From NCBI GenBank assembly GCA_035551355.1, contig DASZNF010000004.1:83549-147548 (forward strand): a stretch of DNA of 64,000 bases. The letters are read 5' to 3'. The stretch is from DATATV01 sp035551355. Its GTDB lineage: Bacteria > Actinomycetota > Actinomycetes > Mycobacteriales > Pseudonocardiaceae. The translations under genes were made by a program, and so were the position numbers. Positions 32,376-40,708 of the stretch are shown one piece after another (position 1 is the stretch's first letter; each line of letters starts with the position of its first letter). The notes beneath the pieces were generated by a model. It made no database searches, was not told the DNA's origin, and saw only the letters and a list, made by a program, of their open reading frames with translations.

Positions 32376-33752
32376 CTATGCCACGGATTCCCGGCGGCGC
32401 GCGATTCGGCCGCCGGTCTGCAGACCACTGACCAGACCGGTATTGGGGTTGTTCATGAAGCGGCCGGCCGGAATACGCTGTCCGGAGACCGGATCACGCA
32501 CCGAGAACGACCACTGTTCGTGCAATCGCAGTTCGGCGAACACTTCGCCGGCGACCCGCACACAGGGGCGGCCGTCGTGCACGTCTACAGCATATTCGGT
32601 GTCACCATTCACATAGCTGCCGAAACAGGACGGCGATAGCGGAAGATGGTCGTCCAGGCTGGTCCGGTTGGCGTAGTTGCCGATCGGGAGACCGGACGCG
32701 CGCAGTTCGGCCACCACCCCGGCCCAGGCGTCGGCGCCGGTGTTGGCATTGCTGGTGAACGCGACCACGGTGCCCGATCTCGGTTCCACCCGGAAATGGC
32801 ACGAAGTACCGTCCGCGGTGCCGTCGTGTCCGATCCATTCGGTGTTGCCGCCGGTGAATACCGCCAGGCCAAGACCCCAGCCGTCGGCCAGGCCGAACGG
32901 CTCGGCACCGGGCACCGGACGGCGCATCAGCTCCCGGGTGGCCGCGGTCAGCGGGCCGCGCAGCGGGGCGGTGGCGTCGGCCGGGTCGGTGAGCAGGCTG
33001 CGGCCGAAGGTCACCAGGTCCGTCGCGCTCAGTGCCAGTGCGCCGGCCGGAGCCATGGCCGGGGTCACCGTCTGGCGCACCGGGCATGCCCGGCCGCCGC
33101 TGACCGTGTGCCCGGCCACCACCGGGCCGGCCTGCCGGCCCGGCCCGAGGCCGATGACGAATGCCGGGTCAATTCCCAGTGGCCGTAACAGAATCGACTC
33201 GACCGCTTCGGACCAGGCCAATCCGGTGATGCTCTCGATGAGCCGGGCGATGAGCAGGTAACCCAGATTCGAGTAGGAGAATCCGGTGCCCGGCCGGCAC
33301 ACCAGGGCCAGCCGGTGGGCGTTGTCGGACAGGTAGCGGCGCACCGAGGTGGCGTTGTCCGCGCGCTCGTCGAAGCCCGAGGGCAGGCCGCTGGTGTGGG
33401 ACAGCAGCTGGCGCAGGGTGAGCCGGCCGACGAGCGCGGCGGGCGCGGGCGCCCAGTCGGTGAGGTGCTCGCCGATCGGTTCGTCCAGCCCGATGTCCCC
33501 GTCGTCGACCAGGGCGAGGGCAATAGTGGCCAGAAAGGGTTTCCCGATCGAACCGGTCGGAAACCTCGATTCCGCCGTTATTTCTTCGGAAGTTCCGGAA
33601 CGTGCGGTCCCAGCCACCGCGGACGCGTTCCCCGCGCTCGTGTATACGCACAGCTGCGCGCCTGGTACCCGGTATCGCCGGAGTACCCGGTGCAACAGCG
33701 CGGGCAACTCATCGGATTTATTGACCAACAGTGATAATTCCGCGGAAAGCAC
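32376..33752 (-). CDS. PBP-type (SurE-like) stand-alone peptide cyclase / thioesterase
   Basis: This is a 458-residue member of the serine beta-lactamase / penicillin-binding-protein fold. The SxxK motif is S68-I-G-K71, the second motif is Y160-S-N, and the third is H309-D-G311. About 110 more C-terminal residues follow, which fits the extra C-terminal domain of PBP-type thioesterases. Family members such as SurE of the surugamide pathway take a finished peptide from the last NRPS carrier domain and join its ends. The gene is first in the operon, 76 nt before an NRPS that starts with A-T, which is the usual setting. No signal peptide is seen, so a cytoplasmic role fits better than a secreted beta-lactamase. 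The only in-frame start is GTG 33752; an in-frame stop lies about 30 nt upstream and the ribosome site is poor. An unrelated esterase of the same fold is the main alternative. Confidence 0.85.
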   Translation of the reverse strand: MLSAELSLLVNKSDELPALLHRVLRRYRVPGAQLCVYTSAGNASAVAGTARSGTSEEITAESRFPTGSIGKPFLATIALALVDDGDIGLDEPIGEHLTDWAPAPAALVGRLTLRQLLSHTSGLPSGFDERADNATSVRRYLSDNAHRLALVCRPGTGFSYSNLGYLLIARLIESITGLAWSEAVESILLRPLGIDPAFVIGLGPGRQAGPVVAGHTVSGGRACPVRQTVTPAMAPAGALALSATDLVTFGRSLLTDPADATAPLRGPLTAATRELMRRPVPGAEPFGLADGWGLGLAVFTGGNTEWIGHDGTADGTSCHFRVEPRSGTVVAFTSNANTGADAWAGVVAELRASGLPIGNYANRTSLDDHLPLSPSCFGSYVNGDTEYAVDVHDGRPCVRVAGEVFAELRLHEQWSFSVRDPVSGQRIPAGRFMNNPNTGLVSGLQTGGRIARRRESVA

Positions 33753-34063
33753 GGGAACGAGTATTGCCGGGTTAGTTGACTACTGGCAATCGTCTTATTA
33801 AGCGTGAATTCATGCCGTTCGGGTGAACCTACCGGTGAGTAAGAAATGGTGGACCCACCCTGGGTGGTTCGAAAGTTTCCGGACGATGCCGGACAACGAT
33901 GTGACCTGCGGTTATGTGCTGGGAGTGAAGTTGCGCCGAGGTGATTCTTTCGCTCGCGCGCGCCGGGCAACAGGGCCTACGGCCGTTCGATGGCAGTGCG
34001 GTCGCCGTTCGGCCTAGCCAAAGCGTTTGTTTGGTTCTTCGCGCGTACCTTCCCAGGAAGGTT
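33753..34063. other. Intergenic region before the NRPS operon
   Basis: These 311 bases have no convincing gene and are visibly less GC-rich than their surroundings. They should hold the promoter of the leftward NRPS operon. Possible elements are a palindrome CCACCC-T-GGGTGG at 33855-33867, an inverted repeat TCCGG/CCGGA at 33878-33893, and an AT-rich TTAATAAG on the minus strand near 33797. None of these proves a promoter position. Confidence 0.5.
34047..34062 (-). terminator. Possible weak terminator after the second glycerol kinase
   Basis: A perfect 7-bp inverted repeat (ACCTTCC / GGAAGGT) with a very short loop lies immediately after the kinase stop codon in the direction of transcription. 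There is no T-run, so termination may be incomplete and could let transcripts enter the NRPS operon. Confidence 0.35.
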
Positions 34064-35572
34064 TCATTTCGCGCGGTTGGTCCAGTTGAAGGTCAGTTCG
34101 ACCGCCTGCCGCCAGTTCGCGTACTCGGTCTCGCGCAATCCGGCGTCCATTGTGGGCGACCACTGCGCGGCCCGGTGCCAGTTGCGCCGCAAGCCCTCCA
34201 GGTCCGGCCAGTAGCCCACCGCCAGGCCGGCCGCGTAGGCCGCGCCGAGCGACACCGTCTCCACCACCATCGGCCGCACCACCGGCACGTTGAGCACGTC
34301 GGCGATGAACTGCATGAGCAGATTGTCCGCGGTCATGCCACCGTCCACTTTCAACGTGCTGGCCGCCAGTTCCGCGTCGGCGTTCATGGCGTCCACCACC
34401 TCGCGGGTCTGCCAGGCGGTGGCCTCCAGCACCGCACGGGCCAGATGCCCCTTGGTGATGTAGCCGGTCAGTCCGGCGATGATGCCGCGCGCCTCGCTGC
34501 GCCAGTGCGGCGCGAACAGCCCGGAGAACGCGGGCACGATGTAACAGCCGCCGTTGTCGGACACCGTGCGGGCCAGCGTCTCGATCTCCGGCGCGCTGCT
34601 GATCAGGCCCAGCCCATCGCGGAACCACTGCACCAGCGAACCGGTGATGGCGATCGACCCCTCCAGCGCGTACACCGCGGGCTCCTCGCCGATCTTGAAG
34701 CCCACCGTGGTGAGCAGCCCGTGGCTGGAGTGCACCGGGGTGCGCCCGGTGTTCATCAGCAGGAAGCTGCCGGTGCCGTAGGTGCATTTCGCCTCGCCCG
34801 CGGCGAAACAGGTCTGGCCGAACAGCGCGGCGTGCTGATCGCCGAGCGCCGCGCCGATCCGGATGCCCGGCACCACCCGGGTGGTGCGCCCGTACATTTC
34901 GGTCGACGAACGGATCTGCGGCAGCATGCGCGCCGGAATGTCGAAGAAGGACAGTAGTTTGTCGCTCCAGGACAACGAGTTCAGATCCATCAGCAGGGTG
35001 CGGCTGGCGTTGGTCACGTCGGTGACGTGCACCCCGCCGTCCACTCCGCCGGTGAGATTCCAGATCAGCCAGCTCTCCATGGTGCCCACCAGCACGTCGC
35101 CCCGCTCGGCCCGCTCGCGCAGACCCGGGGAGTGGTCAAGAGCCCAGCGGATGCGCGGCGCGGAGAAGTAACCGGCCAGCGGCAGGCCGGTGCTGGCGTG
35201 GATGTCCTCCGCGCCCGGCCGCGCCGACAACTCGGCCACCAGCGCGTCGGTGCGGGTGTCCTGCCAGTTGATGGCCCGGCCGGCCGGCACCCCGGTGTGC
35301 CGGTCCCACAGCACGGTGGTCTCCCGCTGGTTGGCGATGCCCAGCGCGGCCACCTGATCGGCGGTGATGCCGGCCTGGCGCAGCGCCTGCGGCACGATCC
35401 GCTCCACGTTGCGCCAGATCTCCGTGGCGTCGTGCTCCACCCAGCCCGGCTTCGGATAGTGCTGCTGGTGTTCGCGCTGCACCACCGAGGTGAGCATGCC
35501 GCGCTGGTCGAACAGGATGCACCGGGTGGAGGTGGTGCCCTGGTCGATGGACATCACGTAGTGCTGGACCAT
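34064..35572 (-). CDS. glpK: Glycerol kinase (second copy, paired with the IclR regulator)
   Basis: This 502-residue FGGY-family kinase should phosphorylate glycerol to sn-glycerol 3-phosphate with ATP in the cytoplasm. The N-terminal phosphate-binding segment DQGTTSTR, the NWQDTRTD segment and the TYGTGSF and SLGAAYAAG motifs are all present, and the length is normal for glycerol kinases. ATG 35572 has a GGGAGC ribosome site. The gene lies 11 nt downstream of the IclR gene and is surely co-transcribed with it. It clearly differs from the other kinase at 37354, so it is not a recent duplicate. It could act on a related polyol instead of glycerol. Confidence 0.93.
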   Translation of the reverse strand: MVQHYVMSIDQGTTSTRCILFDQRGMLTSVVQREHQQHYPKPGWVEHDATEIWRNVERIVPQALRQAGITADQVAALGIANQRETTVLWDRHTGVPAGRAINWQDTRTDALVAELSARPGAEDIHASTGLPLAGYFSAPRIRWALDHSPGLRERAERGDVLVGTMESWLIWNLTGGVDGGVHVTDVTNASRTLLMDLNSLSWSDKLLSFFDIPARMLPQIRSSTEMYGRTTRVVPGIRIGAALGDQHAALFGQTCFAAGEAKCTYGTGSFLLMNTGRTPVHSSHGLLTTVGFKIGEEPAVYALEGSIAITGSLVQWFRDGLGLISSAPEIETLARTVSDNGGCYIVPAFSGLFAPHWRSEARGIIAGLTGYITKGHLARAVLEATAWQTREVVDAMNADAELAASTLKVDGGMTADNLLMQFIADVLNVPVVRPMVVETVSLGAAYAAGLAVGYWPDLEGLRRNWHRAAQWSPTMDAGLRETEYANWRQAVELTFNWTNRAK

Positions 35573-35583
35573 GGCGCTCCCAT

Positions 35584-36351
35584 CTATGACCGGCCCGCGC
35601 CCAGATCGCGCGAGACGGCGCGCGCGGCATCCCGCACGTAACCCACCAGAGTGGCCCTTGGCGCGCCGGCCGCGGTGCAGACTCGTTCCACCGCACCGAA
35701 AACCCCGATCGAGCCGACCACAAGGCCACCGTAGCCGCGGATGGGTGCGGCCACCCCGGCCTGTCCGGGCACGTTCTCCTCGTTCTCCACCGCCCAGCCG
35801 TGCTCGCGCACCTCGGTCAGCGCGCCGGTCAGATCCTTGGCGGTGACGATGGTGCGCCGGGTGAACCCGGTCAGCGGACCGCGGCGCACCTGCGCGACCA
35901 GCTCGGTGTCGTAGGCCAGCAGCACCTTGCCCAGCGCGGTGGCGTGCAGCGGCAGCAGCGCGCCCACGTCCATGGTCTGCAGCGTGTCGTCCGGCCGGAA
36001 CACGTGGTGCACCACCAGGACCTGGCCGTCCAGCGGGGAGCCGATGCGCACCGCCTCGCCGCTGCGCGCGGCCAGCGCGTCGGCCCAGTTGATTGCCCGG
36101 GACCGAAGTTCGTTCACGTCCAGGTAGCTGGTTCCCAGATGCAGCAACGCCGCCCCCAGCTGATACTTGCCGGTGGCGTCGTCCTGTTCGACGAAGCCGA
36201 CCCCCTGCAGGGTGCGCAGGATGCCGTGTGCGGTGCCCTTGGCCAACTCAAGAGAGCTGGCGATCTCGCCAACGCCCAGCCGTCCCGACCCGCGGGCCAG
36301 CAGCCGCAGGATCGCGGCGGCGCGTTCGATGGACTGGACCGGACCGGGCAC
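35584..36351 (-). CDS. gylR: IclR-family regulator, GylR-like
   Basis: This 255-residue protein has an N-terminal winged HTH (about 6-65, SIERAAAILRLLARG... GTAHGILRTLQ) and a C-terminal effector domain (about 80-245). It sits between a glycerol kinase and a divergent glpF-glpK-glpD operon, the setting of GylR, the glycerol-operon repressor of Streptomyces. GTG 36351 is exactly where transcription should start from the TCGACA-N17-TAGGGT promoter, so the mRNA is probably leaderless. One of two palindromic operators covers that -35 box, which predicts autoregulation. The natural inducer would be glycerol or glycerol 3-phosphate by analogy with GylR. Confidence 0.9.
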   Translation of the reverse strand: MPGPVQSIERAAAILRLLARGSGRLGVGEIASSLELAKGTAHGILRTLQGVGFVEQDDATGKYQLGAALLHLGTSYLDVNELRSRAINWADALAARSGEAVRIGSPLDGQVLVVHHVFRPDDTLQTMDVGALLPLHATALGKVLLAYDTELVAQVRRGPLTGFTRRTIVTAKDLTGALTEVREHGWAVENEENVPGQAGVAAPIRGYGGLVVGSIGVFGAVERVCTAAGAPRATLVGYVRDAARAVSRDLGAGRS

Positions 36352-36357
36352 GTCCGC

Positions 36358-36386
36358 ACCCTAACTCCCCCGTTCGACAATGTCGA
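36358..36386 (-). promoter_or_regulatory. Promoter of the gylR-like gene (leaderless)
   Basis: On the minus strand a -35 TCGACA (36386-36381) and a -10 TAGGGT (36363-36358) are separated by 17 bases. The predicted start falls on the GTG at 36351. The -35 lies inside operator 1. Confidence 0.6.
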
Positions 36387-36416
36387 ACCCCGGCACGCCG
36401 TTCGACATTGTCGACC
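36372..36416. promoter_or_regulatory. Two palindromic operators, probable GylR-type sites
   Basis: Site 1 (36372-36388) is GTTCGACAATGTCGAAC, a perfect palindrome with 8-bp arms. Site 2 (36400-36416) is GTTCGACATTGTCGACC, with one mismatch. The centres are 28 bp apart. They lie between the divergent regulator and glpF promoters, where an IclR-type repressor should act. Confidence 0.75.
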
Positions 36417-36424
36417 AACGTTTG

Positions 36425-36453
36425 TTGACCGGCTTTTTTCCCGCTCTTAGCGT
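36425..36453 (+). promoter_or_regulatory. Promoter of the glpF-glpK-glpD operon
   Basis: TTGACC (36425-36430) and TAGCGT (36448-36453) are separated by 17 bases. Operator site 2 ends 8 bp upstream of the -35. The predicted start near 36460 leaves a leader of about 30 nt carrying AAGGAGG before the ATG. Confidence 0.65.
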
Positions 36454-36489
36454 CCCTGGCACAAGCTTGCGGCTCAAGGAGGAGTCAAG

Positions 36490-37317
36490 ATGGTGGAACG
36501 ACTCAAGGAGCACGGGTTGCTCGGCGAAATGGCCGCCGAGTTCGCCGGCACGATGATCCTCATCCTGTTCGGCTGCGGTGTGGTGGCCCAGGTGGTGGCC
36601 GGTGGCCTCGGTGGCCACGACAGCATCGCGTGGGCCTGGGGCATCGGCGTCACGCTCGGCGTGTACGTGGCGTCCCGGGTCTCCGGCGCGCACCTCAACC
36701 CGGCGGTGACCGTGGCCCTGGCCGCGTTCAAGGGGTTCTCCTGGCGCAAGGTCGCCCCATATGCCCTGGCCCAGACCGCGGGCGCGTTCGTCGCCGCGCT
36801 GCTCGTGCGCTGGAACTACAGCGAGGTGCTGGCCAAGGTCGACCCCGGCCACACCCTCAAGACCCAGTACGTGTTCTCCACCCTGCCGGGTAACGGCTCG
36901 GCGCCGGTCAGCGACTGGGGTGCGCTGCGCGACCAGATCATCGGCACCGCGATCCTGCTGTTTCTCATCGTGGCCATCACCGACCTGCGCAACACCGCCC
37001 CGGCGGCCAACCTCGCCCCGGTGGTGATCGGCCTGCTGATCGTCGGCATCGGCATGGCGTTCGGCACCGACGCCGGGTACGCCATCAACCCGGCCCGTGA
37101 CTTCGGCCCCCGGTTGGCGGAGTTCATCACCGGTTTCCACGGCGCCTGGCAGGACCAATACGGACATCTCTACTTCTGGGTGCCCATCGTCGGCCCCATC
37201 ATCGGCGGCCTGATCGGCGTCGCGCTCTACGAGCTGTTCGTCGGCCGGTTCCTGCCCACCACGCAGACCGAGCCCGGCCGGGTGCCGGAAGACCCCGCGA
37301 AGTTCGAGACCGTCTGA
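36490..37317 (+). CDS. glpF: Glycerol facilitator (aquaglyceroporin)
   Basis: This 275-residue MIP-family channel should let glycerol diffuse across the inner membrane. Both half-helix motifs are present: NPAV in HLNPAVTV (about 70) and NPARD in INPARDFGPR (about 199). The Asp after the second NPAR is the mark of glycerol facilitators rather than water-only aquaporins. Six hydrophobic segments are visible. AAGGAGG lies 7 nt before the ATG. The gene starts the operon, with glpK 36 nt downstream. The C-terminal tail after the last helix is polar and probably cytoplasmic. Confidence 0.96.
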   Translation: MVERLKEHGLLGEMAAEFAGTMILILFGCGVVAQVVAGGLGGHDSIAWAWGIGVTLGVYVASRVSGAHLNPAVTVALAAFKGFSWRKVAPYALAQTAGAFVAALLVRWNYSEVLAKVDPGHTLKTQYVFSTLPGNGSAPVSDWGALRDQIIGTAILLFLIVAITDLRNTAPAANLAPVVIGLLIVGIGMAFGTDAGYAINPARDFGPRLAEFITGFHGAWQDQYGHLYFWVPIVGPIIGGLIGVALYELFVGRFLPTTQTEPGRVPEDPAKFETV

Positions 37318-37353
37318 CCGCCCAGCGAGCTGCGATTCAAAGGAGAACTTCAG

Positions 37354-38880
37354 ATGGCTGACTTCGTCGGAGCGGTCGACCAGGGCACCACGAGCACCCG
37401 GTTCATGATCTTCGACCACGGTGGCAACGAGATCGCCCGCCACCAGCTCGAACACGAGCAGATCCTGCCGCAAGCCGGCTGGGTCGAGCACAACCCGACC
37501 GAGATCTGGGAGCGCACCAGCGCGGTGATCCAGTCCGCGCTGACCAAGGCCAACCTGCAAGCCGCCGACCTGGCCGCGGTGGGCATCACCAACCAGCGGG
37601 AGACCACCCTGGTGTGGAACCGCCGCACCGGGCGGCCCTACTTCAACGCCATCGTGTGGCAGGACACCCGCACCGACCGGATCGCCGCCGCGCTGGACCG
37701 GGACGGCCGGGGCGATGTCATCCGGCGCAAGGCCGGACTGCCGCCGGCCACCTACTTCTCCGGCGGCAAACTCCAGTGGATCCTGGAGAACGTCGACGGG
37801 GTGCGGGCCGCCGCCGAGGCCGGCGACGCGGTGTTCGGCAACACCGACACCTGGCTGCTGTGGAACCTCACCGGCGGCACCGACGGCGGCGTGCACGTCA
37901 CCGACCCGACCAACGCCAGCCGCACCATGCTGATGAACCTGGAAACGCTGGACTGGGACGACGAACTGCTGTCCTTTTTCAACATCCCGCGCCAGATGCT
38001 GCCCGACATCAAGCCCTCCTCGAACCCGAAGCTCTACGGGGTGACCCGGGCCAACGGGCCGTTCGGCGGCGAGGTGGCGCTGGCCGGGGACCTTGGCGAC
38101 CAGCAGGCGGCCACCGTCGGGCAGGTGTGCTTCACCCCGGGCACCGCCAAGAACACCTACGGCACCGGCAACTTCCTGCTGCTCAACACCGGCGAGGAAC
38201 TGGTCCGCTCGAACAACGGGCTGCTCACCACGGTGTGCTACCAGTTCGGCGACGCCAAACCGGTGTACGCGCTGGAAGGGTCCATCGCGGTGACCGGTTC
38301 GGCCGTGCAGTGGCTGCGCGACCAGCTGGGCATCATCAGCGGCGCGGCGCAGAGCGAGGCGCTGGCCCGGCAGGTGGACGACAACGGCGGCATCTACTTC
38401 GTGCCCGCGTTCTCCGGTCTGTTCGCGCCCTACTGGCGTTCGGACGCGCGCGGCGCGATCGTCGGGTTGTCCCGGTTCAACACCAACGCCCACCTGGCCC
38501 GGGCCACCCTGGAGTCGATCTGCTACCAGACCCGGGACGTGGTCGAGGCCATGGAGTCCGACTCCGGCGTGACGCTGGACGTGCTGCGGGTGGACGGCGG
38601 GGTCACCGCCAACGAGCTGTGCATGCAGTTGCAGGCCGACATCCTCGGCGTGCCGGTGTCCAAGCCGGTAGTGGCCGAGACCACCGCGCTTGGCGCGGCC
38701 TACGCGGCCGGGCTGGCCGTCGGGTTCTGGAAGAACACCGGCGAGCTGGAAAGCAACTGGAACGAGGACAAGCGCTGGTCCCCGGAGTGGAACGACGACC
38801 AGCGCACCAAGGGATACAAGGGCTGGAAGAAAGCCGTCGACCGCACCCTGGACTGGGTCGATGTGGAGGGAACCGACTGA
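37354..38880 (+). CDS. glpK: Glycerol kinase (operon copy)
   Basis: This 508-residue FGGY-family enzyme phosphorylates glycerol using ATP, trapping what GlpF lets in. Motifs seen are DQGTTSTRF (about 9), the VWQDTRTD segment, TYGTGNF, and RVDGGVTAN with ALGAAYAAG near the C terminus. An AAGGAG site precedes the ATG. The stop is one base before the glpD start. The second kinase at 34064 shares the fold and motifs but differs at many positions, so each may have its own induction pattern or substrate range. Confidence 0.96.
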   Translation: MADFVGAVDQGTTSTRFMIFDHGGNEIARHQLEHEQILPQAGWVEHNPTEIWERTSAVIQSALTKANLQAADLAAVGITNQRETTLVWNRRTGRPYFNAIVWQDTRTDRIAAALDRDGRGDVIRRKAGLPPATYFSGGKLQWILENVDGVRAAAEAGDAVFGNTDTWLLWNLTGGTDGGVHVTDPTNASRTMLMNLETLDWDDELLSFFNIPRQMLPDIKPSSNPKLYGVTRANGPFGGEVALAGDLGDQQAATVGQVCFTPGTAKNTYGTGNFLLLNTGEELVRSNNGLLTTVCYQFGDAKPVYALEGSIAVTGSAVQWLRDQLGIISGAAQSEALARQVDDNGGIYFVPAFSGLFAPYWRSDARGAIVGLSRFNTNAHLARATLESICYQTRDVVEAMESDSGVTLDVLRVDGGVTANELCMQLQADILGVPVSKPVVAETTALGAAYAAGLAVGFWKNTGELESNWNEDKRWSPEWNDDQRTKGYKGWKKAVDRTLDWVDVEGTD

Positions 38881-38881
38881 C

Positions 38882-40579
38882 ATGACCACTACCCGTCTGG
38901 ATCCCGAGTACCGCCGCGCCGCGCTGCGCCGGCTGGCCGAGGACGAGTTCGACGTCCTGGTCATCGGCGGCGGTGTGGTGGGCGCCGGGGCCGCGCTGGA
39001 CGCCGCGTCCCGCGGACTGTCGGTGGCCCTGGTGGAAGCCCGGGATCTGGCCGCGGGCACCTCCAGCCGGTCCAGCAAACTGATCCACGGTGGCCTGCGC
39101 TACCTGGAGCAGAAGGATTTCGCGCTGGTCCGGGAGGCGTTGAAGGAGCGGGGCCTGCTGCTCAACCGGCTGGCCCCGCACCTGGTCCGCCCGGTGCCCT
39201 TCCTGCTGCCGCTGACCCAGTGGTGGGAGCGGGCCTACATCGGCGCCGGCGTGCTGCTCTACGACACCATGGGCGGCGGCCGGTCGGTGCCGTGGCACCG
39301 GCAGCTGAGCAAGCGCCGCGCGCTGAAACTGGCTCCCTCGTTGAAATCCGACGCGCTGGTCGGCGCGATCCAGTACTACGACGCGCAGGTCGACGACGCC
39401 CGGCACACCATGATGATCGCCCGCACCGCCGCCCAGCACGGCGCCGAGATCCTCACCCGGACCCGGGCGCTGGCCTTGTGCAAGGACGGCGGCCGGGTGA
39501 CCGGCGCGGAGGTCGAGGACCTGCAGTCGGGGGAGCGGATCACCGTGCGGGCCCGGCAGGTCATCTCGGCCACCGGGGTGTGGACCGACGAGCTGTACGC
39601 CGCGGCCGGCGTCGACGCGCCGTTCCACGTGCGGGCCTCCAAGGGCGTGCACATCGTGGTGCCCCGGGAGCGGATCTCCCTGGACACCGCGATGATCCTG
39701 CGCACCGAGAAGAGCGTGCTGTTCGTGATTCCGTGGGGGCGGCACTGGATCATCGGCACCACCGACACCGACTGGACGCTGGACAAGGCGCACCCGGCGG
39801 CCAGCAAGGCCGATGTGGACTACGTGCTCGACCACGTGAACGCGGTGCTGGAGCGGCCGATCACGCACGAGGACATCGAGGGCGTGTACGCCGGGCTGCG
39901 GCCGCTGCTGGCCGGGGCGTCGGCGCAGACCGCGAAGCTGTCCCGGGAGCACGCGGTGGCCCAGCCCGCGCCCGGGCTGACGGTGATCGCGGGCGGGAAG
40001 TACACCACGTACCGGGTGATGGCCAAGGACGCGGTGGACGCGGCGGCTTCGGGGCTCGATGGGGGAGTGCCCGGATCGCGGACCGAGCGGCTGCCCATCT
40101 ACGGCGCGGTGGGCTTCCGCGAGATGTGGGCCGACCGGGCCGCGGTGGCCAGGGCGCACGGGCTGACCGTGGCACAGACCGAACACCTGTTGCGCCGCTA
40201 CGGTTCCGGGGTGCGCGAGCTGTTCGCGTTGCTGCGGACGCAGCCGGAACTGGCCCGGCCGCTGGCCGGGGCGCCGGAGTACCTGCGGGCCGAGGCGGTG
40301 TACGCGGCCTCCCACGAGGGCGCGCTGCACCTGGAGGACGTGCTCACCCGGCGCACCCGGATCTCCATCGAGCAGACCGACCGCGGGGTGGCCGCGGCTG
40401 AGGAGGTGGCCGGGCTGGTCGGCCCGGTGCTGGGCTGGGACGCCGCGCAGACGGCTCGCGAGGTGGCGTTGTACCGGGCCCGGGTGGATGCCGAACGGGC
40501 GGCCCAGGAGGCGGCCGACGACCAGGCCGCCAACGCCAGCCGGCTGGCCGCACCGGACCTTTTCGCCCTGCCGGCCTGA
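38882..40579 (+). CDS. glpD: Glycerol-3-phosphate dehydrogenase, FAD-dependent
   Basis: This 565-residue flavoenzyme oxidises sn-glycerol 3-phosphate to dihydroxyacetone phosphate, passing electrons to the quinone pool at the inner membrane face. The FAD-binding GGGVVGAG lies at about 29-36 and SSRSSKLIHGGLRYL at about 60-75. The C-terminal part (about 400-545) matches the capping domain of the family. ATG 38882 begins MTTTRLDPEY one base after the glpK stop, with GGAGGG within the end of glpK, so translation is coupled. A longer frame upstream overlaps glpK and is not used. Confidence 0.95.
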   Translation: MTTTRLDPEYRRAALRRLAEDEFDVLVIGGGVVGAGAALDAASRGLSVALVEARDLAAGTSSRSSKLIHGGLRYLEQKDFALVREALKERGLLLNRLAPHLVRPVPFLLPLTQWWERAYIGAGVLLYDTMGGGRSVPWHRQLSKRRALKLAPSLKSDALVGAIQYYDAQVDDARHTMMIARTAAQHGAEILTRTRALALCKDGGRVTGAEVEDLQSGERITVRARQVISATGVWTDELYAAAGVDAPFHVRASKGVHIVVPRERISLDTAMILRTEKSVLFVIPWGRHWIIGTTDTDWTLDKAHPAASKADVDYVLDHVNAVLERPITHEDIEGVYAGLRPLLAGASAQTAKLSREHAVAQPAPGLTVIAGGKYTTYRVMAKDAVDAAASGLDGGVPGSRTERLPIYGAVGFREMWADRAAVARAHGLTVAQTEHLLRRYGSGVRELFALLRTQPELARPLAGAPEYLRAEAVYAASHEGALHLEDVLTRRTRISIEQTDRGVAAAEEVAGLVGPVLGWDAAQTAREVALYRARVDAERAAQEAADDQAANASRLAAPDLFALPA

Positions 40580-40584
40580 GGTTT

Positions 40585-40629
40585 CCGGCGCGCTCCGTCC
40601 ACTGTGTATGCGTGGGCGGAGCGCGCCGG
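40585..40629 (+). terminator. Terminator of the glpF-glpK-glpD operon
   Basis: An 18-bp stem with one G-U pair (arms 40585-40602 and 40612-40629) and a 9-base loop begins 6 nt after the glpD stop. It has no T-run, which is common in actinobacteria. Confidence 0.8.
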
Positions 40630-40708
40630 GTCACAACCGGTCCCGGCGGATCATCCTCGTTCCCGTGGCACTCGGCTACCGTGTGCGCGACGTGGAAAGG
40701 AGCGATGG

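Noticed and set aside
32300..32428. An upstream start adding 43 residues to the first NRPS
   Set aside because: It would overlap the cyclase gene, has no ribosome site, and the extra residues do not fit an A domain start.
32376..33752. Beta-lactamase as a self-resistance gene
   Set aside because: It lacks a signal peptide and has the length and operon position of PBP-type thioesterases.
34064..40579. Glycerol genes as part of the peptide cluster
   Set aside because: They form a complete, self-regulated glycerol system with its own operators and terminator.
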